A stretch of DNA of 64,000 nt from JBAZOO01 sp041648735 (GCA_041648735.1 JBAZOO010000010.1:1-64000); one strand, 5' to 3'; positions 17,980-26,875 are shown, numbered from the stretch's first letter. Numbers and translations: made by a program. Notes: generated by a model from the sequence alone, not told the origin.

Positions 17980-18505
17980 GCCTTTGCTCCTTTGTCTGGC
18001 CCCTTGAGTGCCGGGGCATCCGCCAGGCGGGCCTTCGGGGGGATGCCTGGTTGCCTTCGGGGGTGGAGCCGCGAAGAGACAACACCGAGGAATGTATCCG
18101 TCACGGGCCACCGCCGCCAGCGGCCAGGAGGGGCAATTATCAGGACGTCCGGATACCGCCATTCTGGCGCGGCCCGGCAAGCGACACCACCGGTTTGGAC
18201 GTCCCCCTGCCGGGGTGCTGACATTCTCCGTCCCATGGCCGGTGGTGTCGCTGCGCTCAACCGCCGGCTACCGGCGGTGACACCGCCGGTGTCCATCCCG
18301 CTTCCCCATTTGGAGGTTGGATATTCTTTGCTGGATATTGGATGTTGAAGGACGCACGGCCCCGACTCCGGCAGAGGTTTCCACCCGGCGCGCCGCGGGT
18401 TCTTTTCGGCAGCGGCATTGGCAGCGAAAACTTGGTTCCGGCTATGCCGGGTCAGGGATGGGTGTGAAGTTATTTTGCAACGGCCCCTTACGCTCCGTCG
18501 CGGCA
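17980..18505. other. Structured intergenic region
   Basis: No gene recognised. Contents: a 13-base inverted repeat GCGACACCACCGG (18181-18193) with its complement at 18239-18251; two back-to-back perfect hairpins, ACCGCCGG-cta-CCGGCGGT (18260-18278) and GACACC-gcc-GGTGTC (18279-18293); and the left arm of the long inverted repeat flanking the LacI gene (18382-18458). None is followed by a T run, so ordinary terminators are not supported. Confidence 0.7.
18382..18458. repeat. Long inverted repeat, arm A (beside LacI gene)
   Basis: About 77 bases, including TTCTTTTCGGCAGCGGCATT and GTTCCGGCTATGCCGG. The complementary arm B is at 19629-19706. Roughly six of every seven positions match by eye. 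The arms enclose the LacI-type gene and its promoter. Confidence 0.8.
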
Positions 18506-19555
18506 TTATTCCGGCTTCGGGATCAGCAGGGTGCGGCCGGGATGCCACGAGCCGCGGATGATCGTATCCCGGGCAATCCTGGGCACGCCGAACTGGCGGC
18601 TGCGCATGAAAGAAACCACCAGTTCCGCGGCGATGGCGCCCGTTTCCCGCCGGTTGGAACAGACGCCGGCCCAGTCGCTGACATCGTCGTCGGTGGCGAG
18701 GTGGACGACGCCGACGTCCATGGGAACACGAAACCCGGCCGCCTCCACGCACGCCACAAGCCGATTGCTCTGGCACACGACCACGTCGGGCTTGCAGCGC
18801 GACAGCCACGCCACAATCTGTCGTTTCGCCGCGGGCCAGCGGGTTGGCACTTCATTATAAAACAGGGGCGGAACGGTGTTGCATTCCGGAATCGTCGCCT
18901 GGAAATGGTGTGCCGCGATCCGGCAGGCGTGATCCGTGCCGCGGTCGAAATCGTCGGTAAGACAGATGCCAATCCGTTGATAGCCGCCGCGCTTCACCAT
19001 CTTGAGGGCGAGGAGAAAATTATAGTATAAATCGGCCGTGATCCGGTGGAGATGCGGCACGAGCAGATTTTTGCCGATGGAGACGCCGGCCAGGCGATCC
19101 CAGTCGAGCTGGAGATGGGTGGCGGTGGGGGTGACAATGACCCCCTCGATCCCCCGCCGGTGGAGCCGCCGGGAAAGGCGCGGCATGGTCATGCCGGGCT
19201 CATGGAGCCAGATTTCCTCCAGCCGGTAGCCAAGCTGCCGGGCGCGCTCGCGGGCGCCTTCCAGGTAAGGCGCGTGGAATTGGTATTTCTGCCAGGCGTC
19301 TTGTTCCAGGTTGGTGTTCAGCCAGGCAATGGGCAGAAGTTCCTTGGTGGCGGCTTCCCGCACACTTGCCATCACCGAGGCAATGCGGGCATCCGGCACA
19401 TAGCCGAGCTGTTTGGCAAGGCGTAGCACCCGGGCCTGGGTCGCCGGGTTGACGCCGGGATGGTTCCGCAACGCATCGCTCACGGTGGTCTTGGAGATTC
19501 CCGCGGCCACGGCAATGGCCCGGATGCTGACTCGTTGAAGGTTGTTTTTCTTCAT
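18506..19555 (-). CDS. LacI-family transcriptional regulator
   Basis: 349 residues. N-terminal helix-turn-helix VSIRAIAVAAGISKTTVSDA and hinge NPATQARVLRLAKQLGYVPDA, followed by a periplasmic-binding-protein-like sensor domain (GVIVTPTATH, RIGICLTDDFDRGTDHA, PDVVVCQSN). ATG at 19555 is preceded by GGACAAAG. By position it probably responds to a sugar and controls neighbouring carbohydrate genes, but no operator was identified. Unusual in being enclosed by long inverted repeats. Confidence 0.88.
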   Translation of the reverse strand: MKKNNLQRVSIRAIAVAAGISKTTVSDALRNHPGVNPATQARVLRLAKQLGYVPDARIASVMASVREAATKELLPIAWLNTNLEQDAWQKYQFHAPYLEGARERARQLGYRLEEIWLHEPGMTMPRLSRRLHRRGIEGVIVTPTATHLQLDWDRLAGVSIGKNLLVPHLHRITADLYYNFLLALKMVKRGGYQRIGICLTDDFDRGTDHACRIAAHHFQATIPECNTVPPLFYNEVPTRWPAAKRQIVAWLSRCKPDVVVCQSNRLVACVEAAGFRVPMDVGVVHLATDDDVSDWAGVCSNRRETGAIAAELVVSFMRSRQFGVPRIARDTIIRGSWHPGRTLLIPKPE

Positions 19556-19628
19556 CTTTGTCCGTGTAGGCCAGCGTATTCCAAAGCGTGACAAAGATAT
19601 GCTAAACGGTATATTGGAAAATGCCAAC

Positions 19629-19706
19629 TCCCTACCCCGGCATAGCCGGAACCGAGTTTTCGCTGCCGATACCGACCCCGAAAAGAACCCCGAGGCGCGC
19701 CGGTAA
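19629..19706. repeat. Long inverted repeat, arm B (beside LacI gene)
   Basis: Inverted partner of arm A, containing CCGGCATAGCCGGAACC and CCCCGAAAAGAACCCC. It lies about 75 bases upstream of the LacI start, between the LacI gene and the divergent Mla operon. Confidence 0.8.
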
Positions 19707-19738
19707 GGCATTTTCCCCCTCTCCCCAAGCTCCGCAAA

Positions 19739-19766
19739 TTGCGGCGGCGGCGGCGCGGCCTATATT
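19739..19766 (+). promoter_or_regulatory. Candidate promoter of the Mla-type operon
   Basis: TTGCGG (19739-19744) and TATATT (19761-19766) with a 16-base spacer; a start point near 19773 would give a leader of about 38 bases to the ATG at 19811. Confidence 0.5.
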
Positions 19767-19810
19767 CCAAACGGTCGTTCGGATCCTGGAGAACTGGCAA
19801 CGGTGGGCTG

Positions 19811-20944
19811 ATGGGGCGCCAAATGCAGGAAACGGCAGCGGCGGCAAGTTGGCAGGTGCGGGAGGGAGTGGCGTTCCTGGCCGGCCGGCTGGACGCCGCC
19901 GGGGCCGCCGCGCTCTGGCCGGTTTTGCGGCTGCCGCCGCCGCCCGCCGCCGGAGCCGCCCTCCAGGTTGACGCCAGCGGCGTCACCTACTGCGACGGCG
20001 CCGGGCTCGCACTGCTGCTCCAGCTCCAGCGCCTGGCCGCCGCCGCCGGCTGCGGACTCCGCATCACCGGCCTGGCGGAAGGGGCGGCCCGGCTGCTGGC
20101 CCCCTTCGACCCGGCCGGCTATGCCGAAGTCGGCGAACCGCCGCCGCGGCCGGTGAAGCTGCCCGCCCAGGTGGGCGAGGCCGCCCATGCCATTGGCCGC
20201 GACCTGGTGGCGCTGCTGGCCTATGTCGGCGAACTGACGGCCATGCTGGCCCGGGCACTGCGGAATCCGCGGCGAATCCGCTGGCGGGACGTGACACTGG
20301 TCGCGGAGACCGCCGGCACCGACGCGCTGCCGATCGTCCTGCTGGTCGGGTTCCTGCTCGGGCTGATCCTGGCCTTCCAGGCGGCGATCCCGATGCGGAT
20401 GTTCGGCGCGGACCTGTTCGTCGCCAGCCTGGTCGGCATCTCCATTGTCCGCGAGCTGGGGCCGCTGATGACGGCGATCGTGCTCACCGGCCGCTCCGGC
20501 TCGGCCTTCGCCGCCGAGATCGGCACGATGACCGTCAACGAGGAGGTGGACGCCCTGGCCACCATGGGGCTGGAGCCGGTGTGGTTCCTGGCGGTGCCGC
20601 GGGTGCTGGCCGGAACCGTGGTGACGCCGCTGCTGACGATCTTCGCGAACCTGGCGGGGCTGGCCGGCGGGCTGGTGGTGATGCTGGTGCTGGGCTTCCC
20701 CTTCGTCACCTACGTGAACCAGATCAAGGAGTTCGTGGGCTGGGGCGACCTGGCCGGGGGGCTCGCCAAGGCGGTGGCCTTCGGCTTCCTGGTCTCGGCC
20801 ATCGGCTGCCTGCGCGGGCTCCAGACCGGGCGCGGCCCCAGCGCCGTGGGCGCCGCCACGACCCGCGCGGTGGTCAGCGGCATTGTCCTGATCACGGTGG
20901 CCGACGGCCTCTTCGCCGTCCTCTTCCATTGTCTTGGCTGGTGA
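19811..20944 (+). CDS. MlaE-type ABC permease with fused STAS (MlaB-like) domain
   Basis: 377 residues. The first 100 or so form a STAS domain (LQVDASGVTYCDGAGLALLL), which in the E. coli Mla system is the separate protein MlaB. The rest is the MlaE permease: LPIVLLVGFLLGLILAFQAA, ELGPLMTAIVLTGRSGSAFA, EIGTMTVNEEVDAL and five or so membrane helices. It is expected to move phospholipid between the inner and outer membranes. The stop codon overlaps the next gene by four bases (GTGA). One iterated palindrome lies at 20051, in the STAS region. Confidence 0.9.
   Translation: MGRQMQETAAAASWQVREGVAFLAGRLDAAGAAALWPVLRLPPPPAAGAALQVDASGVTYCDGAGLALLLQLQRLAAAAGCGLRITGLAEGAARLLAPFDPAGYAEVGEPPPRPVKLPAQVGEAAHAIGRDLVALLAYVGELTAMLARALRNPRRIRWRDVTLVAETAGTDALPIVLLVGFLLGLILAFQAAIPMRMFGADLFVASLVGISIVRELGPLMTAIVLTGRSGSAFAAEIGTMTVNEEVDALATMGLEPVWFLAVPRVLAGTVVTPLLTIFANLAGLAGGLVVMLVLGFPFVTYVNQIKEFVGWGDLAGGLAKAVAFGFLVSAIGCLRGLQTGRGPSAVGAATTRAVVSGIVLITVADGLFAVLFHCLGW
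20051..20063. repeat. Iterated palindrome in the STAS-MlaE gene
   Basis: TGCGGACTCCGCA, encoding Cys-Gly-Leu-Arg within the STAS domain. Confidence 0.85.
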
Positions 20945-21783
20945 AGGTTGGAAAGGCGGTCCTGGTGCCGGACAACGGACGCCAACTTGAAGCGCTGATC
21001 GAAGTCGAGGACCTGGCCGCCGGCTATGGCGACCAAGTGATCCTGGAGCACGTCTCCTTCCGCGTGCGCCGCGGCGAGGTGCTGGCGATCCTGGGCGGCT
21101 CCGGCTGCGGCAAGAGCACCTTGCTCAAGCATCTCATCGGCCTGCTGCCGCCCCTGGCCGGGCGGATCCGGCTCGCGGGCGATGATTTCACGGCGGCAAC
21201 GGGCGAAGCCAGGCTGCGGCTGCTGCGCCAGTTCGGGGTGCTCTTCCAGGCCGGGGCCCTCTTCGGCTCGATGTCGCTCCTGGAGAATGTCCGGCTGCCG
21301 CTGGAGGAGTTCACCGGACTGCCGCGGGAGGCGGCGGACCTGGTGGCGCTGATGAAGCTGGAGCTGGTCGGGCTCAAGCCGTTCGCCCACCACCTCCCCG
21401 CCGAGGTCAGCGGCGGCATGCAGAAGCGGGCGGCCCTCGCCCGGGCCATGGCGCTGGATCCGGCAATCCTCTTCCTCGACGAACCCTCGGCCGGCCTCGA
21501 CCCCGTCACCTCCGCCGCCTTGGACGCCCTGGTCCGCCGCCTGGCGGAGGTGCTCGGCATCACCTTCGTCGTGGTCACCCACGAACTGCCCAGCATCTTC
21601 GCGGTGGCCGACCGGGTGCTCTTCCTCGACCGTACGGCCAAAGGCGTGATCGCCGAGGGCGACCCGCGGACCCTGCGCGACGCCTGCCCCGACCCGCGGG
21701 TGCGCCGCTTCTTCCGGCGCGAGGCGGACAACGGCGACCCCACAACCCCAACGGCAGCCGGAACTCCCCGGGAGCGGCCATGA
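20941..21783 (+). CDS. MlaF-type ABC transporter ATPase
   Basis: 280 residues if started at the GTG (20941) that overlaps the mlaE stop; a GTG at 20965 behind GGAAAGG is an alternative. All ABC motifs are present: Walker A GGSGCGKST, signature VSGGMQKRAALARA, Walker B ILFLDEPSAGLDP and the switch His in VVTHEL. LFQAGALFGSMSLLENVRLPL is typical of the MlaF/MkL branch. It powers the MlaE permease. ATGA overlap with the next gene. Confidence 0.92.
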   Translation: MKVGKAVLVPDNGRQLEALIEVEDLAAGYGDQVILEHVSFRVRRGEVLAILGGSGCGKSTLLKHLIGLLPPLAGRIRLAGDDFTAATGEARLRLLRQFGVLFQAGALFGSMSLLENVRLPLEEFTGLPREAADLVALMKLELVGLKPFAHHLPAEVSGGMQKRAALARAMALDPAILFLDEPSAGLDPVTSAALDALVRRLAEVLGITFVVVTHELPSIFAVADRVLFLDRTAKGVIAEGDPRTLRDACPDPRVRRFFRREADNGDPTTPTAAGTPRERP

Positions 21784-22922
21784 GCACCACCAGAGCCAAT
21801 TACGTGAAAGTCGGGATGTTCGTGTTGACGGCGGCGGCGCTGGCCATCGCCGGCGCGATCCTGTTCGGCGCCGGCACGTTGTTCAAGAAGATGATCCTGG
21901 CGGAGACCTACTTGGACGAGTCGGTCCAGGGGCTGGACGTCGGCTCGCCGGTCAAGCACCGGGGGGTCAAGGTCGGCACCGTCAAGGAGATCCATTTCGC
22001 CGGCAACCAATACCCGGTCCGGCACGACACGCCGGCGGCCCATCGCGCCCGCCGCTACGTCCGGATCGTCCTGGCCCTGGAGAATGCGCGGCTCGGCACC
22101 TTCACCGACCCGGCCGAGCTGCAACAGGCGATCCGCGAGGGGCTCCGCATCCGCGCCGCCTCCCAAGGGGTCACCGGCATCCTCTACCTGAACATGGATT
22201 ATGCCGACCCGAAACGCGCCCGGGAACGGGACCTGCCCCTCTTCTGGGAGCCGGAGCTGCCCTACATCCCCTCCTCCTCCAGCACCATCGCCCAGTTCAC
22301 CGACGCCGTCCAAAAACTCTTCGTGCGCCTGGAGACGCTGGACCTGGAGGGGATCGCCAGCGAACTGCAAACCACCCTCCGCACGGGCCGCGCCACCCTG
22401 GAGGCCGTGCAACTGCCGGAACTGCGGGACGAGGCCCTGGGGACCCTGCGGGACCTGCGCGCCACCAACCAGCGCCTCCAAAAGCTGCTGGACGCCCCGG
22501 AGACCCGGCAGCTCCACACCGCCGCCGCCGCCGCCGCCGCCAGCCTCCGCCGCACCGCGGAACAGGTCGAGGCCGCCGCCCCAACCCTGGCCACCGACGC
22601 CGCCGCCATCGCCGCCCACCTCAACCAGACCCTGGCGGACGGCAACCTCGACCGCGCCGCCGCCAGCCTCGCCCAAACCTTGCAGACGGTCAACCGCGGC
22701 GTCCTCGCCAACCAGCCGACGCTGGCCGAAACCCTGGAGAACCTGCGCCAAGCCTCCGCGCAGCTCAACGAACTGCTCACCATCGCCCGCGACTATCCAT
22801 CGCTCCTCCTCTTCGGCACCCCCCCGCCCGCCACCGCCATGCCGCCGCCGGCGGCGGAACGGCGCGACGGCAAACGGAACCCGCCGCCCCCGCAGCACCC
22901 CCAACCCGGAGCAAAGCCATGA
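21780..22922 (+). CDS. MlaD-type MCE-domain substrate-binding protein
   Basis: 380 residues. An N-terminal membrane anchor (about 10-35), then a single MCE domain (LDVGSPVKHRGVKVGTVKEI, GVTGILYLNM), a long Ala-rich helical region (about 170-330) of the kind that can form a periplasmic tunnel or needle, and a Pro-rich tail. It carries lipid across the periplasm in the Mla-type transporter. Overlaps the preceding and following genes by four bases each. Confidence 0.9.
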   Translation: MSTTRANYVKVGMFVLTAAALAIAGAILFGAGTLFKKMILAETYLDESVQGLDVGSPVKHRGVKVGTVKEIHFAGNQYPVRHDTPAAHRARRYVRIVLALENARLGTFTDPAELQQAIREGLRIRAASQGVTGILYLNMDYADPKRARERDLPLFWEPELPYIPSSSSTIAQFTDAVQKLFVRLETLDLEGIASELQTTLRTGRATLEAVQLPELRDEALGTLRDLRATNQRLQKLLDAPETRQLHTAAAAAAASLRRTAEQVEAAAPTLATDAAAIAAHLNQTLADGNLDRAAASLAQTLQTVNRGVLANQPTLAETLENLRQASAQLNELLTIARDYPSLLLFGTPPPATAMPPPAAERRDGKRNPPPPQHPQPGAKP

Positions 22923-23599
22923 CCTGGACAAACCACGGCCGGCGCCTGGCCGGATTCCTGACGGGGAGCGCCGCCCTCCTCCTCGCCGCGGCCGGCTGCC
23001 TCGGCGGGCTGCGCCGCGAAATGCCGCTGAAGCAAAGCTATCTCCTCGAGGCCCGCCGCCCGGCCGACGCCCAACCCCCAGCCGCACCCGCGGTGCCGGA
23101 ATGGCTCAGGATCCAGCCCTTCCGCGCCACGGCCGGCCAGGAGGGGAAAGGGCTGCCCTACCGGCTCGACGACCTGCGCGGCCGCCGGGAGTCCCTCCAC
23201 GAGTTCGCCAGCCCGCCAGCCGCCCTGCTGACCCAGCAGGCCCGGGACTGGCTGGGCGCCGCCCGGCTCTTTGCCGGCGTCGTCGCCCCCGGCGGCGCCA
23301 CGGCGGCGGCCTACTCCCTCGAAGGCGTGCTCCACGAGATCGGCGCCGACCTCCGCGGCGACGAACCCACGGCCGTGCTCGAACTCCAGTTCACCCTGGT
23401 GGACGAACGCTCCCCCAGCTTCGCCGTCCGCCGCCAGGCCCGCTACCGCGAAACGCTGCCGCTGCCCGACGCCACCCCGGCGACCGTCGTCCGCGGCCTC
23501 GACCAGGCCCTGGCCCGCATCCTCGCCCGCCTCGAGGCCGACCTGCGCCAGGAGCTGGCCACCCCGCCCGCCCCAGCCGCTCCAGCCCCAGCACCCTGA
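22919..23599 (+). CDS. ABC-type transport auxiliary lipoprotein (PqiC/MlaC-position)
   Basis: 226 residues. Signal sequence with lipobox LAAAGC, lipidated Cys27, followed by a domain matching the layout of the ABC-type transport auxiliary lipoprotein family: YLLEARRP, WLRIQPFRAT, LVDERSPSFAVRRQARYRET and a C-terminal helix VVRGLDQALARILARLEADL. It probably sits on the inner face of the outer membrane and accepts or hands over lipid. Last gene of the four-gene operon, coupled by ATGA. Confidence 0.75.
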   Translation: MTWTNHGRRLAGFLTGSAALLLAAAGCLGGLRREMPLKQSYLLEARRPADAQPPAAPAVPEWLRIQPFRATAGQEGKGLPYRLDDLRGRRESLHEFASPPAALLTQQARDWLGAARLFAGVVAPGGATAAAYSLEGVLHEIGADLRGDEPTAVLELQFTLVDERSPSFAVRRQARYRETLPLPDATPATVVRGLDQALARILARLEADLRQELATPPAPAAPAPAP

Positions 23600-23811
23600 A
23601 CCGCAAAATGGCCACACCAGCTTGCCCGCCGCCTTGGCTTAGGCAGGTCCCCGTGCGGGCCGCCCCCCGTTAGCGAATTCACTCCACCCGCTTATTCCTT
23701 GCAATAAATCGCAGGCAGTGTATTTTTTCATTGCAAAATCAAGCCCGCTGCGGGCGGAAAATCGGCGGCGGGTGGGCGACACGGCCCATGGAATGCATCT
23801 GAAAAAAGAAC
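23600..23811. other. AT-rich intergenic region before the ATPase pseudogene
   Basis: Contains a candidate promoter (TTGCAA 23699-23704, 16 bases, TATTTT 23721-23726) and a small hairpin GCCCGC-t-GCGGGC around 23746-23758. Clearly richer in A and T than the Mla operon to its left. Confidence 0.5.
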
Positions 23812-25039
23812 ATGGAGCCCGGCGACATGCACCGGCTTGCCAAGGAAAAACTCCAGGCGTGGAAGGCGTCCGCCAATCGCAAGCCCCTGATCCTCAGGGG
23901 AGCGCGGCAGGTCGGAAAGACATGGCTGCTCAAGGAATTTGGACGGGCGAATTTTCCGTCCATCCATTATGTGAATTTCGAGGAGGACGAACGGCTCGGA
24001 CGCCTGTTCGAGAAGGATCTGCGGCCGGCACGGATTTTGGATGAGTTGCGGTTTCATTTCGGGTGCCCGCTGGATGCCGCGACCGATCTTCTGGTCTTCG
24101 ACGAGATCCAGCGCTGTCCGCGGGCGCTCACGGCGCTCAAGTATTTCGCCGAGGAAATGCCGGCGGCGGCAGTCTGCGCCGCAGGGTCGTTGCTGGGCGT
24201 TGGTTTGGCGCCGGAGGCTTTCCCTGTCGGCAAGGTGACCTTCCTTGATCTCTTTCCGATGACCTTTGAAGAATTCCTGCTGGGCATCGGCGAGACGATG
24301 CTGGCGCAAACACTGGCCGCCATGGAACCGGGCCTGCCACTGCCCGAAATGGCACACGGGCGGCTGTGGGAAATCTGGAAACACTACTTGGTTGTCGGTG
24401 GCATGCCGGAAGCGGTCAAAGCCTATGCGGCCCGGCGTGCGGACAGCGTGTACGACGCCTTCTCCGCCGTCCGGAAAACCCAGCGGGATCTGGCGGATGC
24501 CTATCTTGCGGACATCGCCAAGCACAGCGGCAAAGTCAACGCCCTGCACATCGAGCGGCTCTGGCGCAACGTTCCGGCACAACTGGCGCGCATGCAGGAC
24601 ATGCAGTTGCCGCGCTTCCGGTTCAAGGATGCCGTTGCCGGCCTTGCCGGCTATGGGCGGCTCTCCGGCCCGCTTGACTGGCTGGAAAGCGCCGGCCTGC
24701 TCATCCGGGCGTCCATCGTGGAGAAACCGGCCATCCCCCTTTCCTCAAGGCTCTCGTCGTAGCAGCCGCCGGGGATCGCAAAGTCCGGCGCGGGAGAAGT
24801 GTCTTCTCCGTGGTTTCCGTGTGCTCCGTGCGAAGACCGGATTTGCCTGTCCCCTCAAGGCTGGCCTTTCCACCAAGGCCAAGAGCCTCACCGTGTACCA
24901 GGAAAAGTTCGCGCCCTCCCGCGCGCTGTTGTTGGGCGGCAAGAATGCTTGGCGCTCCGGGGCGCGGCTGGGATTGCCGCTGTACGCCGCGGGAATGCTG
25001 GACCGGATTCTCGGATCGCGGGACATCCCTGGATTGTGA
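23812..25039 (+). pseudogene. DUF4143-type AAA ATPase, interrupted
   Basis: N-terminal part is intact: ILRGARQVGKTWLLKEF (Walker A), LVFDEIQRCPRALTALK (Walker B), CAAGSLLGVGL, LFPMTFEEFL, YLVVGGMPEAV and ADIAKHSGK. After VEKPAIPL (about 24740) the frame runs into the inverted 112-bp module and stops at 24762. The DUF4143 C-terminus resumes at about 24862 as AGLSTKAKSLTVYQEKF and ends at 25039. Some tens of residues between are missing. Such ATPases are abundant in gut and sediment anaerobes, with poorly known roles. Confidence 0.88.
24751..24862 (-). repeat. 112-bp dispersed module, copy 2 (inverted)
   Basis: Inverted copy of 11845-11956 inserted in the ATPase gene. It is bordered by CCTCAAGG at 24743-24750 and again at 24853-24860, the latter inside the module. 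IS66 terminal repeats are absent here. Confidence 0.85.
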
Positions 25040-25061
25040 TGGCGCGGACACTCCGGAAGGA

Positions 25062-25135
25062 GAAGACCGGATTTGCCTGTCCCCTCAAGGCGCCGCCTTC
25101 GCCCGCACTCCAGATGGGTCAGCAGCGACGCTTAC
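25062..25135 (-). mobile_element. IS66 scar: one terminal repeat joined to module sequence
   Basis: 25062-25091 repeats 30 bases of the dispersed module; 25092-25135 is an inverted copy of the IS66 left end (finishing GCAGCGACGCTTAC). The two are directly joined through CGGCGCCTTG, which occurs at both corresponding places in the larger remnant at 11499, so an internal deletion probably created this piece. Confidence 0.8.
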
Positions 25136-25377
25136 TTTGGGCGTGCCATAGGTACGTCGGGACAGCCCGGCGCCCCCTGCGTGCCTCCGGCACGCGAATT
25201 CCATCCAAACTCCTGATACAGGGGCGCCGCCCCTGCCTATTGTCCGCCTGTCCTTACGGGACAGGTCACGCCCGCCCGATCGCGATTTCGATCCCGATTC
25301 CGATTTCGATCACTATGGGAAGAAGGCCCATGGGATGCCTGTGAGTTTCAAAGCCTAATCTGTATAAAGGGGGCGCC
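25136..25377. other. Intergenic stretch with CGATTYCG low-complexity tract
   Basis: No gene seen. 25278-25313 is a run of GATTTCGAT/GATTCCGAT-like units. Confidence 0.5.
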
Positions 25378-25800
25378 ATGATCGAACGCGAGATGTTGCC
25401 ACACCTGCTGAAACTGGCGCGCCAGTTCAAGGCCGTCGTCGGCACAGGCCCCCGCCAAAGCGGTGGGCGGTTCATCATCACGGGCTCGCAGCATCTGGGG
25501 CTTCCCGAAAGTGTCAATCCGTCGCTGGCCGGTCGCGTCGCCCTCCTTGAACTGCTACCGTACTCCAAGCAGGAGATCGCACACGGCGGATACGCGCCGG
25601 ACACGTTGGACTTGGCCCTCTTTACTGGCGCTTATCCACGGTATACGATCAGAAACCGGACACGGAGCAGTGGTACAACAGCTATATTGCCACCTACCTC
25701 GAGCGCGGTGTCCGCACCATCCTCAACGTCCGCAACCTCCTCCTTTTCCAACTCTTCCTGATGTTGTGTGCGGCAAATGCCGGACAATGGAACCTGAACT
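25378..25800 (+). pseudogene. Second DUF4143-type ATPase, heavily deleted
   Basis: Starts MIEREMLPHLLKLARQFKAV, then GPRQSG is joined directly to RFIITGSQHLGLPESV, so the Walker A lysine and Walker B region are deleted. LAGRVALLELLPYSKQEI and GAYPR follow. A frameshift after that (about 25640) places the rest, YDQKPDTEQWYNSYIATYLE and RGVRTILNVRNLLLFQLFL, in another frame. Its 3' end overlaps the antisense end of the U32 gene. Confidence 0.85.
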
Positions 25801-26841
25801 TTCCTCCACGACAATCTCATCGGCTTTCAGCAACACCTTGGCCAGCACTTCCTTGCAATAGCCGCACGACTGGCATTCCCCGGTGCAACCGGTGGTCTTC
25901 TCAAACCAGTCGGCCGGAAACTTTGCATTGCTGATATAATGCTGCCCAAGGCTCTTGGAATGGTTGGGTTCCAGCAAATCCAATAGATTCCCCCTATATT
26001 TTCCGGCAATGTAGGCCTGGAGAATGGAAAGGGGCCGCGCACTCATTCGGGTCGCCAGCTTCATTGCCGGGAACAGCCCCTCGTAGTGATGGACATCCTC
26101 CGGGCGGATCCAGGTGTTTTGCAGCAAGGACACCCAGTTTTCGGGCTTCCCGTAATAATTCCAGCAGACAAACGGGTTGAAATCGTCGAGGTTTTTCGTT
26201 TCCTGAATCTCCTTCTCGTGCGCCACCGCATTGTCATGGAAAGTCTGGCCCGAGCAAAAGCGCAGGCAGCCGCTGTTCGCCAGGAGGTGGAGAGTCTTTC
26301 CCTGCCTATCGGTCCAGGACTTGATTTTTCGAATGGAGTCCAGATTGCGGTTGAAATCCCGCTGGAGATAATAGCCGTCAAAGCGGTCGCCCAGATATTG
26401 CATCCCCTTGACATCCCCGATGCGCATGTTGACTGACGCCCGGGTTTTGATGTCGGGGAACTGGGTCTTGACCACCTTGGCGATGAAGGGGGAGGCAGTG
26501 GTCACGCACTCCAGCCCGCCTGCCACCTCACGGATGTGTTCAATGACGGAACGGACATAATTGCCCAAGTATTGGGAGACGGCCTTCCCCCCATGGCAAT
26601 TGGCGTTGAACAGGAGATTCAGCTTGATGCCGGCTTGCCTCAGCATCCCCAAATCGTTTTCCAGGAACGCCTGGCCATCCCAATTGATTTTCCCCCCCTG
26701 ATTGATAAGGGAGGCCCGGCAGGTCTCGGAATCCAGCCAAGGGAAATAGACTTCCTCGACATGCTCCGCCAGCCGGCAAAGAGAGTGGGAGAAAGGCTGG
26801 CCGGTCTCATCGAAAAATTGATAGCCGACGCTGAATTTCAT
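25723..26841 (-). CDS. Small U32-like TIM-barrel protein with C-terminal Cys cluster
   Basis: 372 residues. MKFSVGYQFFDET, EEVYFPWLDSE and LLFNANCHGGKA fit the U32 fold; LANSGCLRFCSGQTFHDNAV carries the family Cys pair. A C-terminal group CTGECQSCGYCKEVL may bind a metal or Fe-S cluster. A ribosome-binding site GGAGG lies 8 bases before the ATG. The last 25 or so residues (SSGSIVRHLPHTTSGRVG onward) are encoded by the antisense of the ATPase pseudogene, so the natural C-terminus was probably replaced. It follows the QueG-like gene by 34 bases and is likely its partner; substrate unknown. Confidence 0.65.
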   Translation of the reverse strand: MKFSVGYQFFDETGQPFSHSLCRLAEHVEEVYFPWLDSETCRASLINQGGKINWDGQAFLENDLGMLRQAGIKLNLLFNANCHGGKAVSQYLGNYVRSVIEHIREVAGGLECVTTASPFIAKVVKTQFPDIKTRASVNMRIGDVKGMQYLGDRFDGYYLQRDFNRNLDSIRKIKSWTDRQGKTLHLLANSGCLRFCSGQTFHDNAVAHEKEIQETKNLDDFNPFVCWNYYGKPENWVSLLQNTWIRPEDVHHYEGLFPAMKLATRMSARPLSILQAYIAGKYRGNLLDLLEPNHSKSLGQHYISNAKFPADWFEKTTGCTGECQSCGYCKEVLAKVLLKADEIVVEESSGSIVRHLPHTTSGRVGKGGGCGR

Positions 26842-26875
26842 GCGTTCCGCCTCCGGGCCGGTGGCCGCCGGCCGG

